Part shown: in pieces, positions 1 to 12,296 of the stretch
How positions within the stretch are numbered: position 1 is the stretch's first letter
Layout: the number at the start of each line of letters is the position of its first letter
Source of the DNA: Buxus sempervirens
Lineage: Eukaryota; Streptophyta; Magnoliopsida; Buxales; Buxaceae
Direction of reading: 5' to 3'
NCBI GenBank assembly: GCA_947561395.2
Contig: OX387194.1
Span: forward strand, 13,936,048 to 14,000,047
Length of the DNA stretch: 64,000 bases
The notes under the pieces: generated by a model
The model's input: only the letters and a program-made list of their open reading frames with translations
Told to the model about the DNA's origin: nothing
The model's database searches: none
Program-made: the position numbers and the translations under genes

Positions 1-1076
1 TAGTGCGGCCTGGTCTAGGCCGAGGTTGTTGATCGGCAATGGTTTTTTATTTGTTATTCAAGTTACCATCCGCATGCTTCAATAAGACATCAACTTTCAC
101 GAGCTTTATATTGGTCATGTTGGTAGGTCACTCGTGACTTGCACATGCACTGGTATTAGACGTGTTGTCGTGAATCCATTAATCTTTGATCGGATTGGTA
201 TGGCCTCCGCGGAAGTGGTATCCTTGATTGGATTCATTGTATTGGTTATTCAGGTTACCACCGTGTGCTTCAATGAGACATCGTCTTTCATGTGCTTTAT
301 ATTGGTCATGCTAGTAAGTTACTTGTGACTCGCACGTAGAAGCTATGATTTGGCCGTGTTTGATGATCACTCATGACTTGCACATGCACTGGTATTAGAC
401 GTGTTGTCATGGATCCATTAATCTTTGATCGGATTGGTATGGCCTCCGCGGAAGTGGTTTACTTTTATGTTGGTTTTGGACTGTGGATTGTACTCGTCAA
501 CCCATTCGTGGGTGGTCCGCGTTGATGGTTGTCGAAGGAGATGGTAGTGACTATTGGTGCGGGCTCCATCTATCATGTAAATCGTGATGTGGCGAACTAT
601 GGGGCAAGAATATCTTATTAAGTGGTTTCATTTCATGAGTCCTATTATGTCACACGTGTTTGTTTGGATTGGTAATTGTTACTGTTATATCATCGTATTA
701 TCGTGGATTTGGTTTTAATGTTCACCTCGTAACTATCTTTGTTATACATTATGGACTGTTTTACTTCATCCATCTGCTACTTGTTGAGATTTATTCTCAC
801 TCCGGTTTCTCCCCTTTTTCAGGTACTCTTGGCAAGGACGTCAAACTTTGGGTTAGTTGTAACGGGGTAGATTATATAATTATAGATCTGTCCATGGAAT
901 TGGAATCCTCTGTATTTGATAATCATTAATCAATAATGAAATTGTTTCATCTTTTTCCGCATTTGCTCTAATAAATAAGTGGGTAAAAGTTATAAATTAC
1001 CCAATTTCTTTAGTAGTTTTGTTTATTTACCATAGCACCTCGAGTTTGAGAATGGACCCAGAACCAGGGCATTACA
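1..1076 (+). mobile_element. Gypsy-type LTR, 3' part, cut by window start
   Basis: The stretch ends in ...GGGCATTACA at 1076, the usual CA end of a plant Ty3/Gypsy LTR. Around 770-845 it has the same order of signals (CTACTTGTTGAGA, CTCAC, TTTTTCAGGTACTC) as the LTRs ending at 54922 and the window end. A diverged tandem duplication lies in 50-465: the CATGCACTGGTATTAGACG block occurs near 143 and again near 381. It is a fossil without coding capacity here, and its left end lies outside the window. Confidence 0.5.
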
Positions 1077-2651
1077 GTAAGTCATTTTCCAGAAAATAGC
1101 TATCTTTTAGGAAAATCATTTTACATTGTATTATATTTTACATGGAAACAAACACGTGGAAAACCCCATTTTCTGCTGAAAACATTTTCTGCATTAGATT
1201 TTATATCAAAACAAATGGAGACTAAAATCAAAAAGTATGCCCATTTCACAAAAGCAGGAAAATTCCCGCTCAGAATTTTAATTGGTAAATATTAATTGGT
1301 AATTATTCTGGTTTCAACCATCGGTAATTATGAGATGGTTAATTACCAACAGTAAAACTGCCGATAAAAATCCATTGTATTTGTTTTATTTATATTTTCA
1401 CATGCTGTATCATTTTACTGTCGATAATAGAAAGTTTATTGGTGATAGTAGACGTCGATAAAATTATATTTTGGTCTGCATCTTCATAGGCAACGCTTAT
1501 TTATATAAATATCATTTAAGTAATCTCTATTTACTTAAAATATTATATGTAAATAAGTAAATATCTCTCATTTGAATCCATCAAAAATAATTTCAGACCC
1601 AAATTCCAAATGAATAAAAAGTCAACTTTTTAGTTCAAAAACAAAATCCAGTTTTCGGGGTCCTGTGGAAAATTTAACCATTGTAAGGCTAAGGTATTTG
1701 TCAACTTTTGAAAGTCCAAAAATTCAATTATACTAAAACCCTGATTTTCAGCAACAAAAAAAAAAAAGAAAGTTATCTTGAAATCTTGTCTTAATAAAAA
1801 TTCATTCCTTTTGTCCAAAGTCAACAAAATTTCAGCAGAAAAGTTAACTTTGTACAAAAGGTTGATTTTGGGTCTTTTCCTTAGTGATTTTGAATTCAAA
1901 TGAGTCATGGATCACAAGCCCAGTGCTAAGAGCTGAAAATTTTCAATAAAAGATTTCTCCTCTTATGATTTATCCAAAACCATGCAATTTTGGGATACAC
2001 CCTCTTAATTTTTTTCTCATTATTAATACAAACAAGTTAGAAAAACCACTATATAAATCGAATATGCAAGTTATGCACTAAACTTTTTTATTCAAAGAAT
2101 GAATTTTATCATGTTTCACAGTCTTACTCTTAGCAAATCATTCATAGCATTGTTGTACTTGCAAATATTATGACTACAGGCTATCCATCACTTGATCACT
2201 AGTGATTATGTCCTTCTTTGGAATCTGTAGTATTATCAATTTAAAGCCTTTACCAATCCAAAGAAGATATTCCAAGTTCTGCAATTACCTAATGCAAGTT
2301 TTTTTCTTCTTTTACCTAAAAGAAAAAATATATACATTGTAATAGCACCTAAATTTCTCTCATATTTCATCGAAGATCATAACATTAAATCAAAAAAAAA
2401 ATTTAATAGGTAGCATCTCTTTATCTATATATTGGTTGAAAGGGAAAAATATATAAACAATCCTTTAGGAAGAGATCTTTGAGATCTAACAATATCTATA
2501 TTTAACAAGTTATATAAATTTATTCATTTTATTTAAATGAAAAAAAAATTAAGAACTTAGATCTAACAATATCTATATTTAAAAAGTTATATAAATGTAT
2601 TCATTTAATTTAAATCATTAAAGTTATATAAAAATTAAGAATTTAATTTAA
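1077..2651. other. Non-genic AT-rich stretch
   Basis: No gene seen. The part at 1077-1180 has TTTTCC/GGAAAA inverted motifs typical of small MITE ends. 1555-1920 resembles the AAAGTCAAC-rich body of the LTRs elsewhere in the window. 2280-2370 is repeated in diverged form at 44895-44985. A short tandem repeat of ATCTAACAATATCTATATTT occurs at 2477-2590. Confidence 0.4.
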
Positions 2652-2659
2652 ATTCTGGC

Positions 2660-3323
2660 TAGGGGTGTCAATTAGTTCGGTGTAAACTAAATTCTGATTG
2701 AACTAAACTGAAAAATTTTGGTTTGGTTTGATTTTCTTCATAGTTTGGCTCGGTTTCGGTTTGGAAAAGCTCAAACTGAATTAGTTTGATTTGGTCCACG
2801 GTTTAGGTGACTAAAAAACCAAACCGAACCGAGCAATTAGTTTGGTGTAAACTAAATTCTAATTGAACTAAACTGAAAAAAATTGGTTTGGTTTGATTTT
2901 CTTCATAGTTTGGCTCGGTTTCGGTTTGGAAAAGCTCAAACTGAATTAGTTTGATTTGGTCCATGGTTTAGGTGACTAATAAACCAAACCAAACCGAGAA
3001 AACCTGAACTATATTATTAAAATACATATAATATGTATACAGAAAACCAAATTTTGTGGCCATCAAAGTTTTTTTCTTACATAGCAATCATTTTCCCATT
3101 TTCCATCGTTGATGTACGAATTGCGTGTGAAAAATGAACATAAATGTAAACTTTTGGTTTTTCACTTCGATTTACGGGTTAATCAATTAGTTTCGGTTTG
3201 TTTTCGGTTTAAAATCATAAATTGAAATTTTGTTTGGTACGGTTTTCTGTTTTAATCAACACAATTTAGTTTAGTTTACGTTTGTTAAAAAAACCATACC
3301 AAACCAACCGAATTATTCCCCTA
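2660..3323. mobile_element. Non-autonomous hAT-type element (MITE), copy 1
   Basis: The left end is TAGGGGTGTCAATTAG and the right end is AATTATTCCCCTA, an imperfect terminal inverted repeat. The flanks ATTCTGGC (2652-2659) and ATTCTAAC (3324-3331) match at 6 of 8 bases, which fits the 8-bp target duplication of hAT elements. The interior holds a 165-bp tandem duplication (units starting near 2670 and 2835). The second copy of the family, at 12297-12799, lacks that duplication. No transposase is present. Confidence 0.72.
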
Positions 3324-3331
3324 ATTCTAAC

Positions 3332-3889
3332 TACGCTCGCTGTATACTACCGGCTCCTAGCACTAGAGGAAATGCTTTCGCATGGAGACCAACCTTAAAG
3401 GCATAGGAGTAGTTCAGTGAATTAAGTGTCGTGCATGAAGAAAAAGAGACAAAACATTGAGGAAGAGAAAAAAAAATCTAATTAGGACAAGTTTGACAAT
3501 TTCATTTGAGAGATTAAAAGTTAACTCTGCAATCAATAAATAAAAACTTCTTAAAAGGGAGGAAAACATTCCCACAAACAAGGGAGAAAAACATTCTTCG
3601 TATCTAAGAATTAGTGTAGATATTTAAATAAAATAAAGAAAGAGGGAATTTGACGGTAAATGTTAAAATCACTGGAAATTGACAATATATAGTAAAATTC
3701 AATACCCAACTCATATGTCCAAGTGGCCAAATGGGGCCCTTGTTATTCGGACGTCCATGACTAACAGGAGCCGCACTAGGAATCCTTCCACCTTGAAATT
3801 GGTATTTGTCTTATATCTTTAAAAAATGACAAATATACCCCCAAACGAAGTTGCATGCTAATGAGGTTGATTTACTGAGAAATTATAAA
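3332..3889. other. Non-genic spacer
   Basis: No gene, RNA or clear repeat end is visible. The sequence is AT-rich with a few purine tracts. Confidence 0.35.
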
Positions 3890-3985
3890 GCGCGATGAAG
3901 ATGATTGAATAAGAAACTATGAATCGTCATGAAGCACAGGCATATGTTGTTAGTTCTCTAACGACCACAACAAAACTTCCCAATC

Positions 3986-4197
3986 TTTTTTTTTTTTTGT
4001 TTTTTTGGAACTCAGGGTATCCGAGCCGGCTTATGCTCAATAGACTAATCCTTAAGGGTCCACGCAAGAACTTACAACCCACATGGCCCGGGTAAGTCTA
4101 AGGCCCATAGACCTTATGCAGGTAGCCCAAAAGAATTGATAGCACCTAAATGGTTTTGAACCTAAGACCTTGGAGGGAGCACACCGCAGGCCCCAAG
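3986..4197 (-). mobile_element. SINE (tRNA-type) in B3 copy 1
   Basis: On the minus strand the element begins GCTTGGGGCCTGCGG, carries a pol III B-box-like motif GGTTCAAAACC (about 4152-4162), and ends in an A-rich tail, read as the T-run at 3986-4006 on the plus strand. It is flanked by near-identical direct repeats CTTCCCAATC (3976-3985) and CTTCCCAACC (4198-4207). The uninterrupted site survives in the paralogous copies as AAAACTTCCCAACCATATAA (about 9463 and 38533). A diverged relative lies at 19822-19998. Confidence 0.75.
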
Positions 4198-4325
4198 CTT
4201 CCCAACCTTATACAACCCTTTCTGAAAGCTCTATGCTCTCTACTTTCAAATATCAAGAAGTGTTGTAAACCCAATTGATTCTCCCTTTCAAGATATTCAA
4301 CAAAACCTCTGCTCTTTAAATCTGG

Positions 4326-4327
<2 letters not shown>

Positions 4328-4383
<56 letters not shown>
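4328..4383. repeat. (CT)n microsatellite in B3 copy 1 UTR
   Basis: An uninterrupted CT run of about 55 bp. The equivalent UTR position is a CT run of about 45 bp in copy 2 (9609-9653) and only a short impure CT stretch in copies 6 (near 38685) and 7 (near 46697), so the repeat expanded within the family. Confidence 0.9.
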
Positions 4384-4388
<5 letters not shown>

Positions 4389-4492
4389 CTCGTTTGATTC
4401 TTGTTATTGATTTCCTTTCCCGCTTTGCTTCTTCAAATAAATCTCACACAATATCCATTTCATTCTGTCAAACGGTTTTATGTGAATAAGAT

Positions 4493-4928
4493 TAAGGCTG
4501 TCAATGGGTCGCATTCTGATCCGATAACCATCTAGTTTCAATTAAATTTATCTGATTTAATCGGATCTTTATCTAATGTTCGGCGGATCAAATACAAATC
4601 CAAATATTAGATCCATTTAATAATCAGATTCGGATCTTACTATATCTGTATGATAAAAATCCAAATCCAATTAAATTTATTGAAATTCTTAGAATTTTAT
4701 AAAGTTGTTTATGTAAATAGGCTAACATACTATATAAGTAAATAGACTAACATACTATATGTGAAAGTAGTAGGTTTGAAAAAGTAAATTTAATCGGATT
4801 TTCGGATTTTTAATCGGATTCAGATTCAATAACAAATATGAAGGATCCGTTGGATATCCTACAACTTAATCGGATTCGGATTCAGATCTGGGTGGATCCG
4901 GTCCGAATCCGACTCGTTTACACCCCTA
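4493..4928. mobile_element. Non-autonomous hAT-type element with perfect TSD
   Basis: It starts TAAGGCTGTCAATGGGTCG and ends CGTTTACACCCCTA, diverged inverted ends. The 8-bp flanks are identical: AATAAGAT at 4485-4492 and 4929-4936. The filled site matches the empty paralogous site GTGAATATAATGCC near 38851 in B3 copy 6. The body is built from repeated TAATCGGATTC-type motifs. No coding capacity. Confidence 0.88.
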
Positions 4929-5090
4929 AATAAGATGCCTTTGTGGTTCTATTTCTTGAGAGAACTCTCTCAATTTTTCTTTTAATTTTTTTTTGTTAAA
5001 TAGGTTTCTGCAAGCATTGCCTAATTATATCATCTTTTTATATTATCTCTTAACTTTCTAGTTCTTGTTTCTTGGAAGCTCTTACATGAG

Positions 5091-8011
5091 TGTCAGCACC
5101 TCATTTTTGCGCATCAAAAGTGCCAAAAATGAAAACCCTAATTTAAAAGTCAAACTATAAAAGGGTCAAAAAATTGACTTTTTGATCTGGTGCAAATTAG
5201 CCATCATACTTCCTACCATTGAATAGAGGATTCTGACACGATTCTAATGCAATCAAGTTTGCCTCAATCGGAGTCCGAATGAAGAAGTTATGGGCTGGTC
5301 AAACCTGAGAAAAGCAGAAATCGGCTGTCTGATAAACCCCAGATCAGCTGTTCAAGTTTATCCCAGTAGAAAGAGCATCTCGACAATATCCTGACGCAAC
5401 TGAGTTTGCCAGAATCAGGGTCCCGGATAAGGAGATATGAGCAGATTAAGATTCCGGATACGACTTCATGCTTCTGATAAAAACCCGAATTTGCTACAAA
5501 ACTCTAGCTCAATGGATAGATGATCTCAATCTGATTCCAACACTACTAAGTTTGCTGAAATTAGACACCAGATGGAAGAGTTATAGGCAGGTCAAAAATT
5601 CTGTCAAACTACACACGTGGCAAAAAATTAAAGAAAGGACAAAAATAAAAAAAATCTAACAATAAAATAATAATATAATAGAAATATATAAACATTTAAT
5701 TTAAATAAAAAATAAAAAGAAAATTGAAAATGCATATGCGTTTAAACAAAAAATCTAAAGAACAAAATAACAATAAATATGAAATATCTAATAGTTAAAA
5801 TAAATAAATAAAAAAGAGAGTATGACAACGCATTCTCACACATAAAGAATGCGTTGAAACAATAGCTCTAAAGATAAGGATGAAGAAGAAATTAAATTTT
5901 GGTTGCATTGGGCATAAAATTAAAATTCGGTCACATAGTGTGACAAAAATATGTTTTTGGTTCATTTTTTTCACTATAAAAGGGGGGGCCAGCCCCTATT
6001 ATTTGGTAAGCTGGACCCCTCCCTACTTCTCCCCTTTGGCTTTGCACGACCCCTCCTCCTTTACCTTATCACTGCATCCTAAGGCTCCCATCTCTCTCTC
6101 AAGCTCTATTCTTCTTCAACCTCCCTCCTTACCTCTTCAACCTAGCTTGAAAGAAGGTCTAAGGAGGAGTTCTTGCAAGTGAAAAAGGTGTTGTCCAAAC
6201 ACCATTTTGCTGCAAAAGGGAGCCAAGCGCATCTTCAACAAGGGTTTAAACCCCCAAGGTGAACCTCTTTGTCTCTTCTATTTGACATACTTGAAGATGA
6301 ATGAGATATGAGCTGTTTTAAACCCCCAAGGTGAACCTCTTTGTCTCTTCTATTTGACATACTTGAAGGTGAATGAGATATGAGTTGTTTTATTTTCCTT
6401 TTCTACTATTTTTCTTTACTATGACTTGTTTATCCATTCCCTCTTCACTTTCTTCTCATGGCCACATGCAAACAACCTCCCAAAGTAAGGGGTAGGTTTC
6501 GATTGAACCAAAGAGGGGAGGAAAGGTCTTTTGTTTGATTTCTAATGTCCTAAAATTGCTGTTTTTATTGTTATTTTCTCTTCATTTAATAGGGGAGCAT
6601 GTTCCCCTTTTCCCTAATCTAATGTATCCCATGTGTAATCCGCCTTTTCCCTTCTTTGAATGCTCTTTTTTTTAAGCTAGATGGATGATTCATGCTAATA
6701 TAATCATGCTATAAATAGAGTGTTATACATGTTGAGTTTTTTAATTATTTATTTTACTTGCACATGGCTTAGATATTATTTTAAACATGCATGTAAGTTT
6801 CCATCATTCATAAGCACATGGAGCATGCACATGCATATGAATCACACACATTAAATTGTCTTATGTATTTTATCATGGTTTTTATTTCATTTTTAGCTAG
6901 TGTTTTACCCCTATGAAGTTAGCCTTATCTTTCCTTTTTGACATATTTCATGTACATTTTTGCATTCTTGATCACTAGAAGTATGTTAATTCAAATCTTG
7001 TTTATTCTACCACTTGATCCTTGCATATGTAAACACACACGTCGTCTCTTATACATGAGATGCATGAAGATGTAGGTGTTTTCCTTGTGGTTCAAAGCAT
7101 GAACTCTTGAATCCATCGGATTGATTTTTTATGTGTGTTAGTTGTTGGATCCAGAATGGAAGAGACAAAAAAAAAAAAAAAAAAAGAAAAAAGAAAACAA
7201 GGACACTCAAGTCCCTGTTGATTTAATGGAGTTGGTTCAAGAAAAGGGGAAGGTAAATCCCAACCTTCCCCTATTCCTCTTGGTTGCAAACCCCCCTAAG
7301 AAGAAGCTTATCATCTTCCTTTGGACCACTGTGGGCCCACACAATTATTGGAACTCCCTGGGAAGCCCAAAATCAAAAAGCCCATTTGGAAAATTTGAAA
7401 AAAAAAAGGCATTTTTAGGCTGATCTGACAACTCAGGTTGGATCAGCCCTTTCCCCTTCATAGCCGACAAGTGTTTTCGGCCACATTATAAAAAAAAAGT
7501 CCAAATTTTCATTTTCTAACCCTTTTGTCTTTCTTAGCTAATTTTAATTGAACCAGATGAGCCAGTAGGGTTTCTGGGTCACCCTGAAACCCAAGATGGG
7601 CCCTGGGCCTTCTAAGCCCAACATGGGATCCAATGGGCCTTCCAACGGGGCCCGTGTCCGACCCACTTCACTAAAAGGCCAAAAGATAAAATCAATTAAA
7701 GGGGACCTACACCTTCGATGGTCCCTACCATACCAAATGAAGTGCATGATGGCTTAGAAACAAGGTGAGTAGACTAAGTTGACTCGAACCAGGGAGACCC
7801 GAGGGACCTGTCAACCGACGGGGCGGGCTAAGGTGTCTTTGGACTTCCCCAAACGTAACAGAGAACTTAGCCAGAATCTCTAAAAAGCCGCAAACCAACC
7901 GAATTAGACCTGAATAGGTGCCCTGATGTCTGGCTGCCCCCATCAAGCAGTGACAACTCCGAATTCCCAGAGGCACGCACTCCCACGTGCGCCTCCGTGC
8001 GGCCGTGCACA
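5091..8011 (+). mobile_element. LTR (probably solo), TGTCAGCACC family, in B3 copy 1
   Basis: It begins TGTCAGCACCTCATTTTTGC and ends CGGCCGTGCACA, the TG...CA ends shared in reverse orientation by the elements at 21072, 25721 and 58948. A TATA box (TATAAAA, 5975-5981) suggests plus-strand transcription. A 72-bp tandem duplication lies at 6245-6389. A GGGCCC-rich block (7540-7720) is shared with 61145-61500. The flanks continue B3 copy 1, as seen by alignment to copy 7 near 47100-47160, so this is an insertion, but a 5-bp target duplication is not clear. No internal retroelement genes. Fossil. Confidence 0.68.
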
Positions 8012-9606
8012 TAATGGGTTTATAGGGATGCACATATTAGAGATCGTTTGATGTAATACTTGACCATTCTTTGGCTTTCTTTCTAATGTTCTATTTAATA
8101 AATGAGCCACATTGTATAAGAACTGATTCTGTCCTTTTTTTTTTTCGTTCTTCATTGTAGAAAAATCTTGAATAGTTCTCCGGGTGCTATTTGTTTTTAT
8201 GTAGAGAACCTACATCGTTTGAACCCCTATAAACAATTTGGAATCTCTATCTACATATCTAGCATAAGAAAGAAGTGTGTTTAAGATGGCAAGAACCTGC
8301 ATGTTTTGGGTTTTCTCAATTAAGAACAATCATGTCCAACAATCAGGGCAACAAGAATTGAAGTGAAGGACATGGAAGCACAAAGCAGGCCCAAAAGCCC
8401 CTACGGCTAGTAAACTCCTATTCTTAGTCACTTTCAATTTAGCTTGCCTTAACTCTTTCTGTAAGATGTAAACTGGTAAGGTGGATAAGCATACACGGAC
8501 TTCATAACTGCCCAAGTTACTGATAAACTTGCCATTTTCACTGTTTGGGTTGTTCAGAATTTGATTGATTGAGGGTCTTATCCATATTTTGGCAAGCCCA
8601 TGAGAAAACAGCTTTCTTAGTTAATTGGTGATTTGTTGTTAAAATTTCTATAGCTAATTTGTGAATGATAGGGCAAGGCCTCACTAAGAATCCACCAACC
8701 ATTAGTCCATTATTGAGACTGAATTGGGATTCTACTAGCTCACTTAATGGATGAGCAGGAAAATCCAAGCAAGCCTTTGCACAAAAAACGCGGATCAGTG
8801 ACTGGAATTCACTTATTTTCGCGAATAATGCTATCAAATTATTCAGTAACTTCACATTTTTAATGATTCAGCAGATTGAATGGGATGATGAAGTGAATCT
8901 AGAAGATTTGTATAATGTTGAAGACACCGAAACTTTGGATGAAATTTTGAAGAGAAGTTCTCCCTCTTAGAAGTGAAACACCATCTGATGAAAGGTCTTC
9001 AAACGTAATGAAGTCACCTCAAGACCCAGAGGGTATCAAAGCAACTGCAATTCCTACGAGTGATGCGATAAAGGACCTTCTATGTAAAGCTCAAAGAGAA
9101 AGACCATTTGATGAAAATTCATGGCTAAGATTGAAAATGATAGACACAGAGCAGATAAGGCTACTAAGGACAAACCACTTCACCCGAAACATTATTAAAA
9201 GGGTGTAAAAGTTTCTATTTCCAAGGGTTATTTAATACTCTTTAAAAAAATTTATATATTTGATACTAAACATTTACAGAGAAAAAACGAGAAATGGACG
9301 ATCTATAGCAATTAAAACCCGTCTCAAGTGCGGACTTGCGTCCTACCAAAAAATAAAAAAAGTGCGGACTTGCGTTAGATAAAGGGCCTGTGTTTGAGAG
9401 ACTATGAATCATGAGGAAGCCGCATCACACACTATCAGATCGCTTAACGCTCGAATCAAAACTTCCCAACCATATAACAGCTTGCCGCCAAAGTCACTTT
9501 CAGAAAACTCTCAGTTATACTTTCAGAAGTCAAGAAGCTCTCTGTAGAACCAATTTGTTCTCTCTTTCAAGATATCCAAGACAACCTCAGCACTTTATGT
9601 CCGGTA

Positions 9607-9657
<51 letters not shown>

Positions 9658-10282
9658 TCCATGTTTGTGATTTCAAGAATTCTATGAGTTCTTACCAGCT
9701 AGAATTTTTGTTTCTTGAGCCGATTCATTGTCCTACAGTTGAAAATTTCTCTTTATTTCGATTGGATTCTTGTTCTTGTTATCCATTCTGGCTCTGTTTC
9801 TGGTTTTATGTGAATGAAGAAGAGAAGGATAAAATATATGAGGGAGTAGAGGCAGATGTTTACGACGAACAACGGAGGAAGTATCCTGTTGTACTGCGTG
9901 GATATGGATTGGAACCCTGTGAGGACACCGTCAAATTGTGGGCTTTCCGCAATGATAGCACTAGTTCTAGACTTTCCTTTTACGTGGAGATTTCAAAGAC
10001 AACAGAAACAGAAACTGCCACTGCTAATCCTGAAGGTCAATCAGACGTCCAACATTAGATAAGCAAATATGGCTGCCCCGGTGAAAGGGAAGAAAAAGAA
10101 GAAGGTGAGCCTCAAAACTCAAGTGAAAAGGAAGGAATGAAGAAGGCACTCAAAGGCACCAATTAGATGGATAAGTTGGATGAGACAACAAATCAGTTAC
10201 ACACAACGCATGGAAAAGAATCATAAGAAGAAACAGTTCATCTATAGATCGACTTATTGTACTTTCTTCTCTATCTCTCTGT

Positions 10283-10283
<1 letters not shown>

Positions 10284-10329
<46 letters not shown>
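10284..10329. repeat. Poly(C) tract, 46 bases
   Basis: A pure C run in the 3' part of B3 copy 2. At the same place copy 7 has only CCCCC (near 48805), so this is a homopolymer expansion, or possibly an assembly or sequencing artefact. Confidence 0.9.
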
Positions 10330-10829
10330 ATTTTTTTAGTTTCTGTCTCTTGTTTTTGGTTAGATTCGTTCCACAGAGATTTAACACAGAAATTTGTTTG
10401 AAGCATTGTGTGATTGTTAAACAGAAACAGGAGAAAACTGTTTGAAGCGTTCTGTGATTGTTGCACGATAAACTCTGTGCAGGTAGCTAATTTGAGGATT
10501 CGTGTGATTAATTTGAGTGCATAATGAGAATAACAGTAGACATCAACTATGCTAGAACATTTAAAACGAAACAATTAATAAATCCACTGAAACGAACCAA
10601 CTATTTGCAGAAAATTCAGCTTAGAATCGAGAGAGATACAGATCGTTCGAAAATTAGCGAATTTAGCACAATTAAAAGCTTAAATTCGATAAGAATTCAA
10701 GTTAAAGGGTTTGAGTTCATACCATGACAAGTTTAAGAGCAAAGAATACAAAAGCCGACAGACCGATGGATAGAGAGAGAGCGGAGAGGATTCGAAGGAT
10801 TTGGCGCCACAGCTAAGGTTTTAAATGTG

Positions 10830-11083
10830 GGGAAAATTACGGTATACCCTATCTTTTAAAATATTATTCCACAATACGCTACTTTCACAACCATGTTTGC
10901 ACTGGTTTTATAAACAAAATGACGGAATGCCCTACTGAATATGTTAGGAGACAAAAAAATGCCCCATTTGCCCCTGGTTTACAACTCACAAACTCAGTTT
11001 TTATACTTTAAAACCGGTTTTAGATTAAACCGGTCTCTTTTTTAAAAACCCAACTCTTTCATTCTTCTTCAACCCTTCCTTTT

Positions 11084-11119
<36 letters not shown>

Positions 11120-11503
11120 AACCATTGTCTTTGCCTAATAGTTTCTAGTGCAGAAGCATTGGCGGCGAAATCCCTGGCAATTTCCACCATGAAAGCTCTC
11201 GGTTTTGCAATCTAGGTCGGAGGATGTTGAAGAAAGGTAGTTTTCAAAAGGAAGGGTTGAAGAAGAACAAAACATTTGGGTTTTTAAAAAGAGATCGGTT
11301 TAACCTAAAACCGGTTCAAAGTATAAAAACTGAGTTTGTGAGTTGTAAACCAGGGGCAAAAGGGACATTTTTTCTCTCCTGACATATACAGTAGGTCATT
11401 TTGTTATTTTGTTTATAAAACCAGTGTAAACTTGGCAATTAGTTGTAAAGGTAGTGTATTTTGGAATAATGTTTTAAAAAACAAGGTATACAGTAATTTT
11501 CCC
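10830..11503. mobile_element. Mutator-type foldback element with perfect 9-bp TSD
   Basis: Long terminal inverted repeats of roughly 280 bp start GGGAAAATTACGGTATACC and end AAGGTATACAGTAATTTTCCC in reverse. The two arms meet around a short GA-rich spacer (11085-11220). The flanks TTAAATGTG at 10821-10829 and 11504-11512 are identical, the 9-bp duplication expected of Mutator-like elements. Copy 7 keeps the related unfilled site AAGGTTTTAAATATTTC near 49240. No transposase is present. Confidence 0.88.
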
Positions 11504-11842
11504 TTAAATGTGGGAGCCAATGACCAATTTCTCCAATCACTCCTCGTTTGACATCCCATAGAGATGTTGCCACGTGGAGTGTGCTTTGAGACAGATGGTG
11601 TCAGATCATGGCCCAATTCCAACCCGATTCCAATTAAATAATCCAATTTAATTAAAAAAATTTTCTATTAAATATCTTTAGGGTCAGTTTCGGATCCAAA
11701 AAATAAATCCATTTATAATCAATTTGAATTCGGACTCAATCACATCTGTTCAATAAGATCCGAATCAAATTAAATTATATAAATGTTTATAATACATAAA
11801 AATTTTGAAGGATTATTAAAGTAGTTTTTTCTTTTTTTTTTT

Positions 11843-12240
11843 GGAGAAATTTACACTTACCTCCCTTCTAGTTTTTAACAATTACAAATACCTCTCCTGA
11901 GGTTTCTAAAATGACATTTACCTCCCCTCTATTTTTTATTGTCTATTTCATATCTCCCTTTTATACAAATTTTACTAAAATTTCATTATGTTTTGATGAA
12001 TTTATCCTTCTTTATAAGATTTTGAGATTCTTTAATAATTAAATAATTTCTTAAAAGTTTAAAAATCATGGGTGATGTTATTATTTAAAATTTTCTTATT
12101 TCAAATAAAAATTTTATAACGGATAAAATAGTTAAATTATATTTTGTAAATCTAATAAGGGAGGTAAGTGTTATTTTTGAAACCTTACGGGAGGCATCTG
12201 CAGTTGTCAAAAACCATAAGGGAGGTATACATTGCTTTGA
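11843..12240. mobile_element. Second foldback element, Mutator-like
   Basis: Inverted ends of about 85 bp carry the repeated theme TTTACACTTACCTCCCTT on the left and AAGGGAGGTATACATTGC on the right, with AT-rich sequence between. The ends and target duplication are not sharply defined. No coding capacity. Confidence 0.6.
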
Positions 12241-12296
12241 CTTAATCTTAACCATTCACCTTCCATCTTATGTCTACTCCGTCCTACAATTTTGGC

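Larger units (their letters stand above)
3890..9180 (+). pseudogene. B3-domain gene copy 1, pseudogene split by three insertions
   Basis: Blocks at 3890-3985, 4198-4492, 4929-5090 and 8012-9180 align in order with B3 copies 6 and 7: the UTR with its CT tract, intron parts (compare 47090-47440), the short first coding exon at about 8329 (ATGTCCAACAATCAGGGC) and the start of the second exon at 8862. A SINE, an hAT element and an LTR interrupt it. In exon 1 the frame meets TGA after nine codons. In exon 2 the frame from ATG at 8862 (MIQQIEWDDEVN...) stops after 36 codons. No B3 domain remains. The tail 9008-9208 has an open frame of about 66 codons that I do not recognise. Copy 2 starts directly at about 9180, so the two are tandem. 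Confidence 0.7.
9180..11640 (+). pseudogene. B3-domain gene copy 2, UTR fused to B3 C-terminal half
   Basis: The upstream block (9180-9600) matches copy 6 from 38265. At about 9812 the UTR phrase TTTTATGTGAAT runs straight into GAAGAAGAGAAGGA, the coding sequence for NEEEKDKIYEGVEADVYD, so the introns, first exon and N-terminal half were lost, perhaps through the short shared TGAAT. The frame at 9411-10058 is therefore a UTR/CDS chimera. The B3 remnant also lacks 19 codons carrying the TGGW core, as in copy 7. The 3' part holds a C46 tract (10284-10329) and a Mutator-type insertion at 10830. Probably non-functional. If translated, it would give a protein with an artefactual N terminus. Confidence 0.7.

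Noticed and set aside
1630-1908. 92-codon minus-strand frame
   Set aside because: Contains an F-run from a poly(A) tract and matches AAAGTCAAC-rich LTR-type sequence. No motif.
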